Assembly (NCBI RefSeq): GCF_963678635.1
Contig: NC_087063.1
Span: 67,866,727-67,930,726, forward strand
From: Symsagittifera roscoffensis
Lineage: Eukaryota; Xenacoelomorpha; Acoela; Convolutidae
Length of the DNA: 64,000 nucleotides
Direction: 5' to 3'
How positions within the stretch are numbered: the first letter of the stretch is position 1; every line of letters starts with the position of its first letter. Shown here piece after piece: positions 11,901-23,360 of the stretch. The translations under genes were made by a program, and so were the position numbers. The notes under the pieces are model-generated. The model worked only from the letters and a program-made list of their open reading frames with translations. It was not told the DNA's origin and searched no databases.

Positions 11901-14412
11901 GTGCGTTATAAAAAAAGTTTTTTGTTTTGAAATTATAAAAACCAAAAATTTCACAAAATTTTGTAATTTTTTGAGATTTTACAACGTAATTAATGACCAT
12001 TTTTCGTTTTTTTTTTCTAAAATTGGCTCAGTCAATATCATTTTTTTGCCTAAAAACTTTTGTCTATTCTCATTGATGTACCGTTGACACCAATATTTTG
12101 TTCTTTGAACCACTTGCGACACAACAGTAAAATTTAATAAAATCTTAAGAAATTGAATTGAATGACATTTTGAAAAATTGTAGGTAAAGCAAAACAAATA
12201 CTTATCTTGATAAAAGATACCAAGCCGCCCAGCTAAAGACGAAACTAGTTTTTGTGACATTTTTTCAAGATGAAATAGGTAATTTTTAAAATTGAATTTT
12301 TGCCCGAAATGTTCATATCTTTTTACAAAATTAAGTAGGAAAAGTGAAAAATTTTTGAAAATTGCTTACTTGTCAAAAACAAAATTTCTCCCAATTTTCT
12401 TAGAAACAAAGAATCGCCGCTTCTGTAGGAAAACCCTCATCTCATGTTTCTATAAAAAACAATTTCTAAGAAAAAACCAAAAGTTTCTATGAAACGGTTA
12501 CAAGTTGAAAAACTCTACTTCAGAAAAGTCGTGGCCACTTAGGCAATAATTTTGTAAAACTGGGTTTCTCGATTAAACTCGAATGTTTAACCTAGAGTAA
12601 AAAAACTGGCAGGGTAGTTTTTGACAAAATTCAAAATATTTCCAAAAAAACCGTAAATATTAACAAATTTATTTCTTTTTTGCAAAAAAAGCCTTTTTGC
12701 TTTTAAAAAACGCAGAAAAGCTTACGCAGAGCAAGTTGAATGAAATTTTCTGTTAATCGGTTATTGCAAAAAGTAAGTTTTTGTAATGTAGTTTTGAGAA
12801 AAAATTTTTGAAATAAAATCAAAAAATTGTACAAAAACTATTTATTGATATAAACATCTTTTTTAGTTTCTATCAACACTCAAATGTCTTAAAAAGATTT
12901 CTTGCTCCTTGGGCTTAAAGAGGCAATCAGAGCATTCGAGGTTTTTTCCTGATTTGAGCAGTCTTGTTTTTTAACAGTCTAGCCACTGCAACCACTTAAG
13001 TAATCTTCAAGTTCTAAAAGTGAACACGCTACATATTTCTAATTTTGAGTTTTTTGAAACTTTCGGCTTTTTGTTTTTAAATTTTTCTGAAAATGTCTCT
13101 TTTTTTGTGGAATCAAATTATTTTTTACTGCCATAATTGTGGTAATTTTCTACCAGATTTTAAATTTTTTGCGTTTTTCACCAAAAAAGACCACAATTTT
13201 TTTGATTTTTTTTCATTCCAGTGTTATTGTTGGTTTCCCGATGAATTAACGAGAAGTTTCTCTTTTCTTTTTGTTTGATCAGTTTTTGGAGCATTTTTGA
13301 AATTTTTTTAAATTTCATTATACGAATTGACTGCTAGGTTTGAATTATAGTGCGTTATAAAACAAAATTTTGAAAGTTTTTGAGAATTTACAACGTAATT
13401 TATGACAATTTTTCGTTTTTTTTTGCTCAGTCAATATCATTTTTTTGCCTAAAAATTTCCGTCTATTCTCATTGATGTACCGTTGACACAAATATTTTGT
13501 TCTTTGAACCACTTGCGACACAACAGTAAAATTTAATAAAAACTTACGAAATTGAATTAAATGACATTTTGAAAAAATGTAGGTAAAGCAAAACAAATCC
13601 TTATCTTGATAAAAGATACCAAGAGGCCCAGCTAAAGCTGCAATTAGTTTTTTGACTTTTTTTCAAGATGAAATAGGTACTTTTAAAAATTGAATTTAGA
13701 AATAAGTAGGTAAAAGGAAAACTTTTTTTGAAAATTGCTTACTTGTCAAAAACATAATTCCCCCCCCCCCCCTTTTCTTAGAAAAAAACAATCGCCGCTC
13801 CTGTAGGAAAAACCTCATCTCATATTTCTATGAAAATTAATTTCTAAGAAAAAACAAAATGTTTCTATGAAACGGTTAAAATTCGAAAAACTCTACTTCA
13901 GAAAAGTCGTGGCCACTTAGGCAATAATTTTGTAAACTTGTGTTTCTCGATTAAACGCGAACCTTCAACCTAAAAAACTGCCAGGGTAGTTTCTGACAAA
14001 TTTCAAAATTTCCAAAAAAAACCGAAAATTAATAACAAATTTTTATTTTTTTTTTGCAAAAAAAGCCTTCTTGTTTTAAAAAAACGCAGAAAAGCTTACG
14101 CAGAAGAAATTGAAACATTCGGTTAATCGGTTATTGCAAAAAAGTAAGTTTTTGTAATGTAGTTTTGAGAAAATTTTTTTCAAATAGTATCAAAAAATTT
14201 GTACAAAAACTATTTATTGATATAAACATCTTTTTTAGTTTATGTCAACACTCAAATGTCTTAAAAAGATTTCTTGCTCCTTGGGCTTAAAGAGGCAGTC
14301 AGAGCATTCGAGGTTTTTTCCTGATTTGAGCAGTCTTGTTTTTTAACAGTCTAACCACTGCAACCACTTAAGTAGTTTTCAAGTTTTAAAAGTGAACACG
14401 CTACATATTTCT
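5970..14412. repeat. Tandem array, six copies of a 1.36-1.46 kb AT-rich unit
   Basis: The phrase GTGAACACGCTACATATTTC recurs at about 7365, 8825, 10251, 11606, 13020 and 14392, giving unit lengths of about 1460, 1426, 1355, 1414 and 1372 bp. A partial first unit begins near 5970. A second landmark, GGTTTCCCGATGAA, recurs at about 6172, 7552, 9040, 10465, 11783 and 13232 in step with the first. Units differ by substitutions and small indels, and unit 5 lacks a segment near 11310. Short ORFs inside are not conserved between units, so the unit is non-coding. A homopolymer C run lies near 13759. Candidate satellite DNA or a locally amplified segment. Confidence 0.9.
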
Positions 14413-14644
14413 TTTTTTTATTTACTGTTTTTCAGAAGGCCAAGCTACTATATCTCTTGCTTTCAAAACGCGTCAATCAAGAAGCTGTTACGTGTGGTAG
14501 GCCTTAATTATTTTTTACACGTGCTTCTGTGCACTTTTTTTAAATACCAACGCAGAATACAGTAAGCAATTTTAGCGACCGAGACAAACAAAAACCGCTC
14601 TCAAAATTTCACTTTTACAGCTGAAGATATTTCCTTGAAATAAA

Positions 14645-16874
14645 ATGGACGCACCTTTTACACCCAACACTTTCTACAAGTTTGCACCCGCGGAACAGCT
14701 GACAACATACAAGGACAGTTATGGATGTGAGTTCAAAAATCTTTTTTTCATAGAATCACGCTTTTTAAGTTGGATTATATTACATTCCCCTTTTTAGCGA
14801 AGAGAATCGGTGGCTCTTTTCCAGTTCCCCTTTTGATTTTTTCGGGGGTTTGAAACTGGAAAAGAGCCAAATCGGCAAAGCATCCTATGAATTTTTTCTG
14901 GGTTTATCAAATAGTCGCAAATCGCAAACCTCGCAATGAGGGAAACAGCTTCAATCAAAAAAGTTTTTCTATTCGAGCGAACCATTAGGCTCTTAAGCTT
15001 CTTGAAGATAACGTTTAAATCCAAAGTTGTAACTCCATGAGATGCTTTCAACTGCAATGTCAACTTTTTCTATTTTTGGTCAGGTAAGATCGTTTCAAAC
15101 AGTTGTCTTAATCATATGTTGAAACTGCAGCGCTGTATATTAAGTATGCAGAGAAGTACGGAAACACAGAAAAAAAGCTGCTTCACTTCATCAGTGAAAA
15201 ACAACGTTGAGTTTTTTGTCCTGTGTCTCTAAACTTGCATATAAAGAATGAAAAAAATGCGCCTTCATTGATACTAGGATTTCAATAAGGCACTCTCCGT
15301 CTCCTTACAACTTTGCTCTTTAACTTTCAACTTTGAGTGTGTGAGCACTGTTATTTGTGTGTTGCAGATACGGACTACACCCTGTTTCCGACTGGGAAGG
15401 TGGTGGACTATCCCCCTCCTCGCTTTCACCCAGGACTGCTGCAGTTCATGAACACGGCCAAGATGGCACTAGATGTGAGTCATTAGAAGAAAAAAATCAA
15501 TAATTTTTTGTCCAAAATATCTCGAATACCGTCAGTAACAAAAAAGCATAATATATGAAACCAGGACATGGTTCTATATTTTGCAATAACTCACATTAAA
15601 TTGATACCATAATCAAAATAACCAATTCAAGGTGCCAATTTTATGACCACAGCTTGCATTTAGGAACGCGTGATCAAGATTTGGGGGTCTAGGGCAAAAA
15701 TCCGATATGTCAAACATCCACATTGTCAAACCTCCGAACTTCTATAAAAATTATTGGCTCTTTTCCACTTTCGCCCACATTTATTTCAGTTTTGAAAAAC
15801 TAATTTTGAATTGTCATAATAATGAAACTTTGTGTGGTGAACAAACTGGCTCTTTTTCCTTTTCCCCCCACCTGCAAATTTTTATATTTGAAGTTACTGT
15901 TCACTTTGTCCGAGTGTCATGAAAATTGGCATGTAGACTAATAAGGCCATGTTAAACATATTTGGTCTCCATAATTAACCTTGTAAAACCTGTCATTAGA
16001 CCATAAAATTCATGTTTGAGTGAGGTGGGGGGAAAAGGAAAAAGAGCCAACAAACTAGCTATTGTTAACACATTTGTTCTTCATACGGCTCTTTCCAGTT
16101 TCCTTCTTTATTATTTCTCTTAATGAATGAAAGTCTATTTGAAATTAATTTTCTTTTTGTAAACTGGAAAATTTGGTGCTTCAGCGGAAAGCCGCAGCTG
16201 ATTTTAATTGTACAGCCAAACAGAGATTTTTTTCTGAAGTTGGACTCTTCAAGTTTTTTTTGATTTCTTACGAAATTCGATTTAGCAAAACTTTTACCAT
16301 TTATTATGACGTTTAATGTTTTTAACTTCTATGAATTGTCTAAGTGTGGGCAAAATTTTGGCTCTTTTCCAGTCCCCCCCCCTTTCAAATTCAATTTGAA
16401 AAGTCTTTTTAACGTTGTCACAATGCAATGAAATTTGGCGTGGTGAACAAATCGACAATTCTGAACAGATTTGTTCTTCATACTTTACAGCGTAACATCA
16501 CGCATTTAGTCGTAATAACACGTAAAACAAATATAAAACTCGTTATTTTGAAAGGGGGGAACTGGAAAAGAGCCAAAATTTTTACAAGTATTCGAAAAAC
16601 CACCCCCCTCCCTCCTAAAAAAATTTTTGCGCACGCCACTGCTTCCACTCAATAGCAGCATGCACAATTTTCAAACAACGGTATGTTGTAGTTTCACAAA
16701 AGGGGTGCAAAACTGGAAAAAAGCCACTTATTCAAACAATTAGACGTATTAATCAAATATAAAAGCAAAGCTAGGTATCCCCCTATCTGCATACAAAATT
16801 AAAATCATGAGTTGACTAGGCAATTTTCTAAACATAATCTTTTTCAGGGAAACAAATCAGCAACTCCGCAGTAG
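14645..16874 (+). CDS. Small three-exon gene, 71-aa protein of unknown function
   Basis: Predicted CDS join(14645..14726, 15368..15474, 16848..16874). Exon 1 starts at an ATG and ends at T|GTGAGT, exon 2 begins after TTGTGTGTTGCAG and ends at GAT|GTGAGT, and exon 3 begins after TTTTTCAG and stops at TAG 16872-16874. Phases agree (1, then 0) and the total is 216 nt. The protein begins MDAPFTPNTFYKFAPAEQL, has a Tyr- and Pro-rich middle (YPPPRFHPG) and ends GNKSATPQ. It has no signal peptide or membrane segment. AATAAA at 17060 lies downstream. Size and Tyr/Pro-rich composition recall small ciliary microtubule inner proteins, but that is a guess. Both introns carry MITEs. Upstream, a TTTAAATA stretch near 14539 could serve as a TATA-like element. 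Confidence 0.68.
14812..14868. mobile_element. Short foldback relic of the hAT-like MITE family
   Basis: A 57-bp near-palindrome begins GGCTCTTTTCCAGTT and ends with the inverse AACTGGAAAAGAGCC. The flanking octamers are GAATCGGT and AAATCGGC (6 of 8 match), consistent with a decayed 8-bp target duplication. It lies in intron 1 of the 71-aa gene and looks like an internally deleted copy of the elements at 15848 and 16360. Confidence 0.6.
15752..16084. mobile_element. Outer MITE copy interrupted by a nested MITE
   Basis: Sequence starting GGCTCTTTTCCACTTTC at 15752 runs collinear with the element at 16360 (shared GTGTGGTGAACAAA, then GATTTGTTCTTCATAC or its like near 16070), but it is split by the complete element 15848-16048. 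A further terminal sequence, GGCTCTTTCCAGTTTCC, starts at 16085 immediately after TTCTTCATAC, suggesting another insertion there. Its right end may be AACTGGAAAAAAGCC near 16722. Boundaries on the right are uncertain. Confidence 0.5.
15848..16048. mobile_element. hAT-like MITE, 201 bp, with perfect 8-bp target duplication
   Basis: Terminal inverted repeats GGCTCTTTTTCCTTTTCCCC and its inverse close the element. The octamer AACAAACT lies immediately before (15840-15847) and after (16049-16056) it. Non-autonomous: no ORF inside. An 8-bp duplication with short inverted repeats is the hallmark of hAT transposition. It is inserted inside another member of the same family. Confidence 0.82.
16360..16574. 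mobile_element. hAT-like MITE, 215 bp, with perfect 8-bp target duplication
   Basis: Inverted termini GGCTCTTTTCCAGT...ACTGGAAAAGAGCC, with C-rich and G-rich inner edges. The octamer AAAATTTT flanks it on both sides (16352-16359 and 16575-16582). It lies in intron 2 of the 71-aa gene. The interior is AT-rich and non-coding and is shared with diverged copies at 15752 and 24447. Confidence 0.82.
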
Positions 16875-17059
16875 AGTAGTTGACAGAAGAATCTGGACAT
16901 GACACAGTGAAACTTTGCAACAGTGAATTTGAAGACCAGTTTAGAAGCTAAAAAAGTATAACTGAGAGTTTGTGTTTATAGATATTACGAATAGTTTTGT
17001 ATTTGTCAAAATGAATAATCCGCATATTCTTATTGTTTTCTCTTTAATGATTTGAACCC

Positions 17060-17065
17060 AATAAA
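17060..17065 (+). terminator. Poly(A) signal AATAAA of the 71-aa gene
   Basis: AATAAA lies 186 bp after the TAG stop at 16872-16874 and is the first such hexamer in sense orientation downstream of it. It fits a short 3' UTR. Confidence 0.5.
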
Positions 17066-18283
17066 CAGTTCTGGATTTTTTACGCTGAAAAACTTGTTCA
17101 TACCGAGTTTAAATTAGAGCAAATTTGAAGAAATTTTTGCTCTTTTGAATTTATAGAACCTTTTGCTCCGTTCAGAGGCGCATCTAGGATTTTTTCGAAG
17201 GGGGTGGGGTCGTGTTTTTTTTCGAAAATGTTGTCGCTTTTTTTAGGTCGACCAAAAGGATTCTCTTAGTTCTCCTAAATTACTATACTGGCCCCTCTAT
17301 TTTGACCAAATTTCATGCGCCGCAGGCAATTTTTTGAAAAAACAGGCCAAAAACTCCAGCGCGCTCTTTCTTTCAAAAATAGTATTTATATTGGCGCCAA
17401 AAACGCCTTCAAAAAATTTAAGGGTTGGTTAGCCGAAAATATATGTCATGAATCAATACTAAAGGGGGACCTTTTGGTTGGCGAGGGGTCAATTACCTGC
17501 CTCTTAAATCCGCCCGTACCTGCCTCCCTAAATCCGCCAGTGGTTTAATTTCAATTCCATATTTCATTAATTAAAAACAGAAAAATAATTGGAACTGTTG
17601 TGAACTTTTGTGAACTGTTGTGAATTACTTTTGTAAACTACCATTTTAAGTTTACTACGCGTGCGGGGGGATGATTTTGAAAGAAGAACAAAAAAACGAT
17701 TTATCAATTTTTTGCAGAAGAGGGCACTATTTTATAGACCTTAAAAGATAGTAGGAACATTCAGGGCTCCACCCCGATACAAGCAGTCTTGTTCAAACTA
17801 GTTAACGCACACTCAGAATACAGTGCTGATTTAAATCAACTGGACAAAACATACAAAATGTCAACTTTCAAAGTCTTTTTTCTCAAATTAGAATAAAATT
17901 AGACAAAAAAAGAAAAGCGCAAAAACATTTTCAAAAATGGCGCAAGAGTTCACCAGAATTAATATGGTTTAAATTATTTTTCGAAGTTCACAGCCAATTT
18001 TGTTCTCCAAAAATGGGTCATTTTGGCTGTTGTTAATTATTCAAGAATTATGCTGAAACTACCGGGTTAATTGATGATAACGTTGTATCAAAAGAAGCCT
18101 CTAATCTAGCCCAACAAAATTTTAGAAAAGTAAAATCTACAAAAATCTGTATTAAGAAAATACATATTTGGTTGTTGATCAAAAAAGTCATTTTTACTAA
18201 ATCAAAATCAACATCTTTGCTTAAAAACAAATTTTAAACGTTTTACCTAAGTTTTTGCAATTTTAATTCTCTAAAAAATTTTT
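17066..18283. other. AT-rich intergenic DNA
   Basis: No supported gene. A small direct repeat of GTGAACT/TGTTGTGAA units lies near 17590-17630. The 77-aa ORF at 17315-17548 has no recognisable features. Confidence 0.35.
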
Positions 18284-19530
18284 AGGCTGTGTAAGAGCCT
18301 TTTTTTGATATAACTTTCTGATCAATTAAATCTGTAGTTTCTGCGTAAATCTTTATTGACTAAAAACAGCCAAAATGAACAAATAAATTGAACCATGTCA
18401 ATTCTGGTGATTTTTTGGGCACTGTTTGTTTAGTTTCGCCCAATTTGAGAAAAAAGCCTTCGAGATTTTATTTTTCGTTTGTTGTGTCCGGTTTATTTAA
18501 ATCAGCTTATGCTTGTGAGAAGCACAATCACCAGCGTTGAATAGAAGTTCAAATTGAAGTAAAAAAAATCCAAAAGCATGCGCATATCTACTGGAACAAA
18601 TGAGAATTTATCTGGAAAAATTTAAGCTTCCAAAAAAAAAACCAAGGAGAGCCGGCTAGCGAGCAAAAAACACAGAAGGTTCAACAACAACAAAAAACGT
18701 TTTCAAATTTTTCCGCAGTTTTTTGAATTTTTGTTGTTTTTGCTTCCAACTAACTTTCATCGAGTACAGCTAAATTTTTACCGCTTGATTCCAGCACCTC
18801 AAGCTTTTAAGCTATGCAAATAAAATATTGTAGAATTTCTGGCTCCTTCGAAATTAGACAAAAAATGGGACGAAAAACCAAAAATCAAACAGGTTTTTCT
18901 CGACACTGAGAAATTGTTTTCAAAACTTTATAATGTCGTTCGAGTTACAACTGAAAATGCTTTAAAATGATATATCACTCAATTCTCTCCAATGATTATT
19001 TGTGGTAGCTGATTTTTGCGTGAAAAAGAAAAGTTCCTCCCCATTTTTCAAATGGTCGGAACAATAACTCAAGTTCTTTCACATTTGTAAGGAAAGTTAC
19101 AATTGGGAGAATCTGTAGTGTTTTCATGTAAAATCAGGCCGAAAATGTATTTTTGTGTTTTTTGCAACTATATTGAAGTTTTTGTTCCCTTTCTCAAATG
19201 TTTATTGCCGGATTTTTTTGTTTTTAAATTCGCCTTATTGAATCTTGCTTTGCAAAAAAATCGAATACTGAACGGTTGCAGTTTTTTTCTGAAAGAAATG
19301 GGCAAAAGAAAAAAGCGAAAATCAAACAAGGACAGATGCTGTTATGGTTTAATACGTAGTTAAGCGTCAAGGGACGTACTGAAGATACTTCTAAAGGTCG
19401 TGTTCGTTTTCTTGTTTTGTTATTTTAGGGAAAAAACCGCAAAAATGTTAGCAATAAAATGTGATTTTTGATTTTTTCTTAGAGGCTGAAAATTTTTTTA
19501 AGTGAAACCATATATAGATACAAAATTTTT
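18284..19530. repeat. 1247-bp tandem duplication, copy 1
   Basis: AGGCTGTGTAAGAGCC at 18284 recurs at 19531. The two 1247-bp copies match almost base for base, with scattered substitutions and 1-bp indels, so the duplication is recent. The 86-aa ORF at 19103-19363 and its counterpart in copy 2 end differently because of an indel and are not treated as genes. Part of the unit is also found, diverged, at about 31590-31770. Confidence 0.9.
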
Positions 19531-20777
19531 AGGCTGTGTAAGAGCCTTTTTTGATATAACTTTCTGATCAATTAAATCTGTAGTTTCTGCGTAAATCTTT
19601 AATGACTAAAAACAGCCAAAATGAACAATTAAATTGAACCATGTCATTTCTGGTGATTTTTTGGGCACTGTTTGTTTACTTTCGCCCAATTTGAGAAAAA
19701 AAGCCTCTGAGATTTTATTTTTTGTTTGTTGTGTCCGTTTTATTTAAATCAGCTTATGCTTGTGAGAAGCACAATCACCAGCGTTGAATAGAAGTTCAAA
19801 TTGAAGTAAAAAAAATCCAAAAGCATGCGCATATCTACTGGAACAAATGAGAATTTATCTGGAAAAAATTAAGCTTCCAAAAAAAAAACCAAGGAGAGCC
19901 GGCTAGCGAGCAAAAAACACAGAAGGTTCAACAACAACAAAAAACGTTTTCAAATTTTTCCGCAGTTTTTTGAATTTTTGGTGTTTTTGCTTCCAACTAA
20001 CTTTCATCGAGTACAGCTAAATTTTTACCGCTTGATTCCAGCAACTTCAAGCTTTTAAGCTATGCAAATAAAATATTGTAAAATTTCTCGCTCCTTCGAA
20101 ATTAGACAAAAAAAATGAGACGAAAAACCAAAAATCAAACAGGTTTTTCTCGACACTGAGAAATTGTTTTCAAAACTTTATAATGTCGTTCGAGTTACAA
20201 CTGAAAATGCTTTAAAATGATATATCACTCAATTCTCTCCAATGATTATTTGTGGTAGCTGATTTTTGCGTGAAAAAGAAAAGTTCCTCCCCATTTTTCA
20301 AATGATCGGAACAATAACTCAAGTTCTTTCACATTTGTAAGGAAAGTTACAATTGGGAGAATCTGTAGTGTTTTCATGTGAAATCAGGCCGAAAATGTAT
20401 TTTTGTGTTTTTTGCAACTATATTGAAGTTTTTGTTCCCTTTCTCAAACGTTTATTGCCGGATTTTTTTGTTTTTAAATTCGCCTTATTGAATCTTGCTT
20501 TGCAAGAAAAATCGAATACTGAACGGTTGCAGTTTTTTACTGAAAGAAATGGGCAAAAGAAAAAAGCGAAAATCAAACAAGGACAGATGCTGTTATGGTT
20601 TAATACGTAGTTAAGCGTCAAGGGACGTACTGAAGATACTTCTAAAGGTCGTGTTCGTTTTTCGTTTTGTTATTTTAGGGAAAAAACCGCAAAAATGTTA
20701 GCAATAAAATTTGATTTTTGATTTTTTCTTAGAGGCTGAAAATTTTTTTAAGTGAAACCAAATATAGATACAAAATT
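19531..20777. repeat. 1247-bp tandem duplication, copy 2
   Basis: Second copy, head-to-tail with 18284-19530. Both copies end in the phrase AAGTGAAACCA followed by ATATAGATACAAAATT, near 19502-19527 and 20751-20777. After this the sequence becomes unique. Confidence 0.9.
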
Positions 20778-22022
20778 GATTAGAATCCGAAGACAAAGGT
20801 TGTCTCCACTTTCAGTGGTCGCATCAAATTAGATTCAAATTTCAGCGGCATCGTCAAGTAATGAATAGAACAGGTCTTTTGCGATTACGCAGGTTCAATG
20901 GCAACTGCTATCCGCCTTATGTTTTGCTGAAATCTTGCCCTACCAACTCCAATCTTTTCTGAATCAAAATCAACTTATTTTTTCGGGAAAACAGCAACTT
21001 AGGGTTAGATGCTACGGTAAAAGTTTTAATATTTCGTGAGCAGCAAAAATTTCTGATTACGTGAAATTTTTTATTTGAAGCAGTTTTGCCAGCAAAAGAA
21101 TTTTCCTCTCCCATGAACTTTTTTCCTGCTTTTCTCCGCTCAAAATGCGCTTTTTTATCTAAAGTTTTTCTCAGAAATGTACGATGATAGAATGTATAAT
21201 TTCGGGGCGAATAATCAACAAACCGCCATGTCTAAAAATCGCCATATATTGAAACCAAAATTGCATCAGAATCATGTAAGTTACATCAGAATTACGTAAT
21301 AATTGCATAACAGCGGTGAAAATTACGTAATAATTGCATACGAGGCGAAACTGTGCACTGGATAGGTGCACAATTTTGAGTCGATATGCGCCTGAATTCC
21401 AGAGACAAGATTTTAAACATGTAAAAATTTTGTCGGTTCAATCAAAGGAAATGAAAGAACAAAAGAAGCTTAAGCGGAGCGTCCTTGTTGCGGAATCCGC
21501 CTACAATTCACAAAATGCACAGTTTGGCCTCGTTAGGTTAAATTGCATTCAGGCAAAAAAGTTTATCAATACAAAACAAGGATAAAATGATAAATGTTTT
21601 AGGTTATTAACAGTATAAAATAGCTTTTTCGTATAAAAAATTTTCTCGAGTAGTATATTCTGCGCTCTTGTTTGAAATGAAAATTTTATGCAGAACTAAA
21701 TTTCAGAACTTTTGCATGCCTCGGTAGGTCACTCAGGGGTGGGGGGGGGGAATTTTAAGGTTGATCCACATTTTTCTCAGAAATGTACAATGAACAAATA
21801 GAAAGTATAGTTTTGGTTGCTTCGGGTTTTCCACCCCTTTGAATGTCATGTCTATTGTTTAATCTTTAAAAGAGAAATCACACAGAAATTTTTTAAAGTT
21901 CAGATTAATAACTTAGTAACCGGTGCTTAAAATATTGTTAAAATTTCAATCTATAACTGTTGAAACCAGGCTGACCACTACACTGTCGAAACTACAGGTC
22001 TACTTTCATCACATCGTGTGCC
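20778..22022. other. AT-rich intergenic DNA
   Basis: No supported gene. 21205-21340 shares phrases (AACAAACCGCCATGTCTA, ACGTAATAATTGCAT) with 22910-23000, so it is probably a diverged member of the element described there. A G run lies near 21740. Confidence 0.35.
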
Positions 22023-22433
22023 GGACATCAAGCCGAAGGGACTTCAAGCCGAAATGTAAAATAAGGGACTTCAAGCCAAACATTCTCACAATTGGTTTGA
22101 AGAATTTCGCAATTTTATGATTTTTTAAAGCAGTTTTTGGTGTTTCTTCAAAAAAAACCTCTAATTGATTTCTAGGAAAGTTAAAATTTAAAACATTGTT
22201 GAGGCGTTTTTTGGGATTAAAAATGATTCATTTCAAAATCCGGCCGATGTAAATTTTGGATTTCATTCCAAAAGGGTGCATTTTCATGAATGAAGCTCAT
22301 CATGGAATTAAATTGCCTAAAATTTTTAAAATATACCATTTTACAGCAGAAAATTAGTGTTATTAAGTTGCTTATAAAGCTTAAATTTCGACCTGAAGTC
22401 CCTTCGGCTTGAAGTCCCGTCGGCTTGTTGTCC
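22023..22433. mobile_element. MITE-like element, 411 bp, with subrepeat-bearing inverted termini
   Basis: The left end GGACATCAAGCCGAAGGGAC (22023 on) is the inverse of the right end, which reads TTCGGCTTGAAGTCC and ends at GTTGTCC 22433. 29 of 31 terminal bases match. Each terminus contains tandem GGACTTCAAGCCGA-like subunits (two or three copies). The interior is AT-rich with no ORF over 65 aa. I see no clear target duplication. Confidence 0.72.
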
Positions 22434-22863
22434 TAGGCCTTATCTATACGTTTAAGGGGAAATTGCTAAATTATGGCGCAGATGCAAGAGTGCATAATGA
22501 AAAACAAAAGTGAAACACAGGTCAAGCTGAGTTTCCTACCAGATGCAAAAACAATCATGAAAATTGGGAAATAGTTTAAAAACAAGAAAAAGATGATTTA
22601 CAATTTTCGCATTGTTTTCTCTTGCTCGCAAAAACATTTTTGTTTCTCAATAATAAAAAAATTAAGTCGTAAAAAACCATTTGACCATTTCAACGGACGA
22701 AAAAATCAGTCGTGAACGTGGGTAAAACTGGGTTTATTCTTCAGAGTCGGTAAAAATGCCTAAACCAGAAGAATATTCCATGTTGTGGTAGCTCAATCGA
22801 TATAAATAAGCAGTCATTCGACATTTTGACAACTTTTTTCTAAAAATAAATCAAATCTATGTC

Positions 22864-22880
22864 GGACTCGAACCCCGATT
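22864..22880 (-). other. tRNA B-box-like sequence
   Basis: The minus strand reads GGGGTTCGAGTCC, matching the internal promoter B box of a tRNA T-arm. No complete cloverleaf could be drawn around it. It is probably a relic of a tRNA or a tRNA-derived short interspersed element. Confidence 0.3.
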
Positions 22881-22905
22881 GTCATTGTCTCTACTCCTAG
22901 CTTAC

Positions 22906-23099
22906 GGCGGATATTCAACAAACTACCATATCTACAAACTGCCATATCTTCAAGCCAAAAATACGTAAATTACTTTAGAACTAGGTAACAATTGCATGAC
23001 AATCTGTTTCTATATTGCGTATTAATTTTAATTTTTGTCTTGTTGGAATGGTAATCTCATTTGTGGTTTGTAGACACTTCGGCTTGTTAGCCTACCGCC
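22906..23099. mobile_element. MITE-like element with imperfect inverted termini
   Basis: The left end GGCGGATATTCAACAAAC and the inverse of the right end (GGCGGTAGGCTAACAAGCC) share GGCGG and AACAA. TCTACAAAC follows on both sides. The left terminus contains two tandem copies of a CTACCATATCTAC-like unit. It resembles in layout the elements at 22023 and 26002, with short tandem subunits inside the inverted termini. Confidence 0.45.
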
Positions 23100-23184
23100 A
23101 AGCTGACAAATTTACACGCTACTACTAAAACGAAGCAAGCGAATCAGACTAATAGTAAGCGGAACAATTCTGTGAACAAAAAAC

Positions 23185-23360
23185 GGCTCATTTTCTTTTT
23201 CGCACTTTTTCCTTTTTTTAAGGTATAACTTAAGTTCACATTTACCGATTGTTTTGAAAACTGACATTTTTCCATGACAACAATTTGATTTTCATAATTA
23301 ACCTTGTAAACCACTCATTACACAATAAAATTGATGCTCGGGAGATGGGAGGGGGAAGCC
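23185..23360. mobile_element. Diverged copy of the GGCTC-terminus MITE family
   Basis: It starts GGCTCATTTTCTTTTTC and ends GGGAGGGGGAAGCC. The interior shares CATAATTAACCTTGTAAA and ATAAAATTGATG with the element at 15848-16048. No intact target duplication is visible. Confidence 0.55.

Noticed and set aside
7456-13278. Short ORFs repeated in the 1.4-kb array
   Set aside because: They are not kept intact between units, and differences are indels rather than codon-preserving changes.
19103-20610. Duplicated ORFs of 86 and 85 aa as paralogous genes
   Set aside because: They sit in a recent tandem duplication, their C-terminal ends differ by an indel, and they have Phe/Lys-rich composition typical of AT-rich non-coding DNA.
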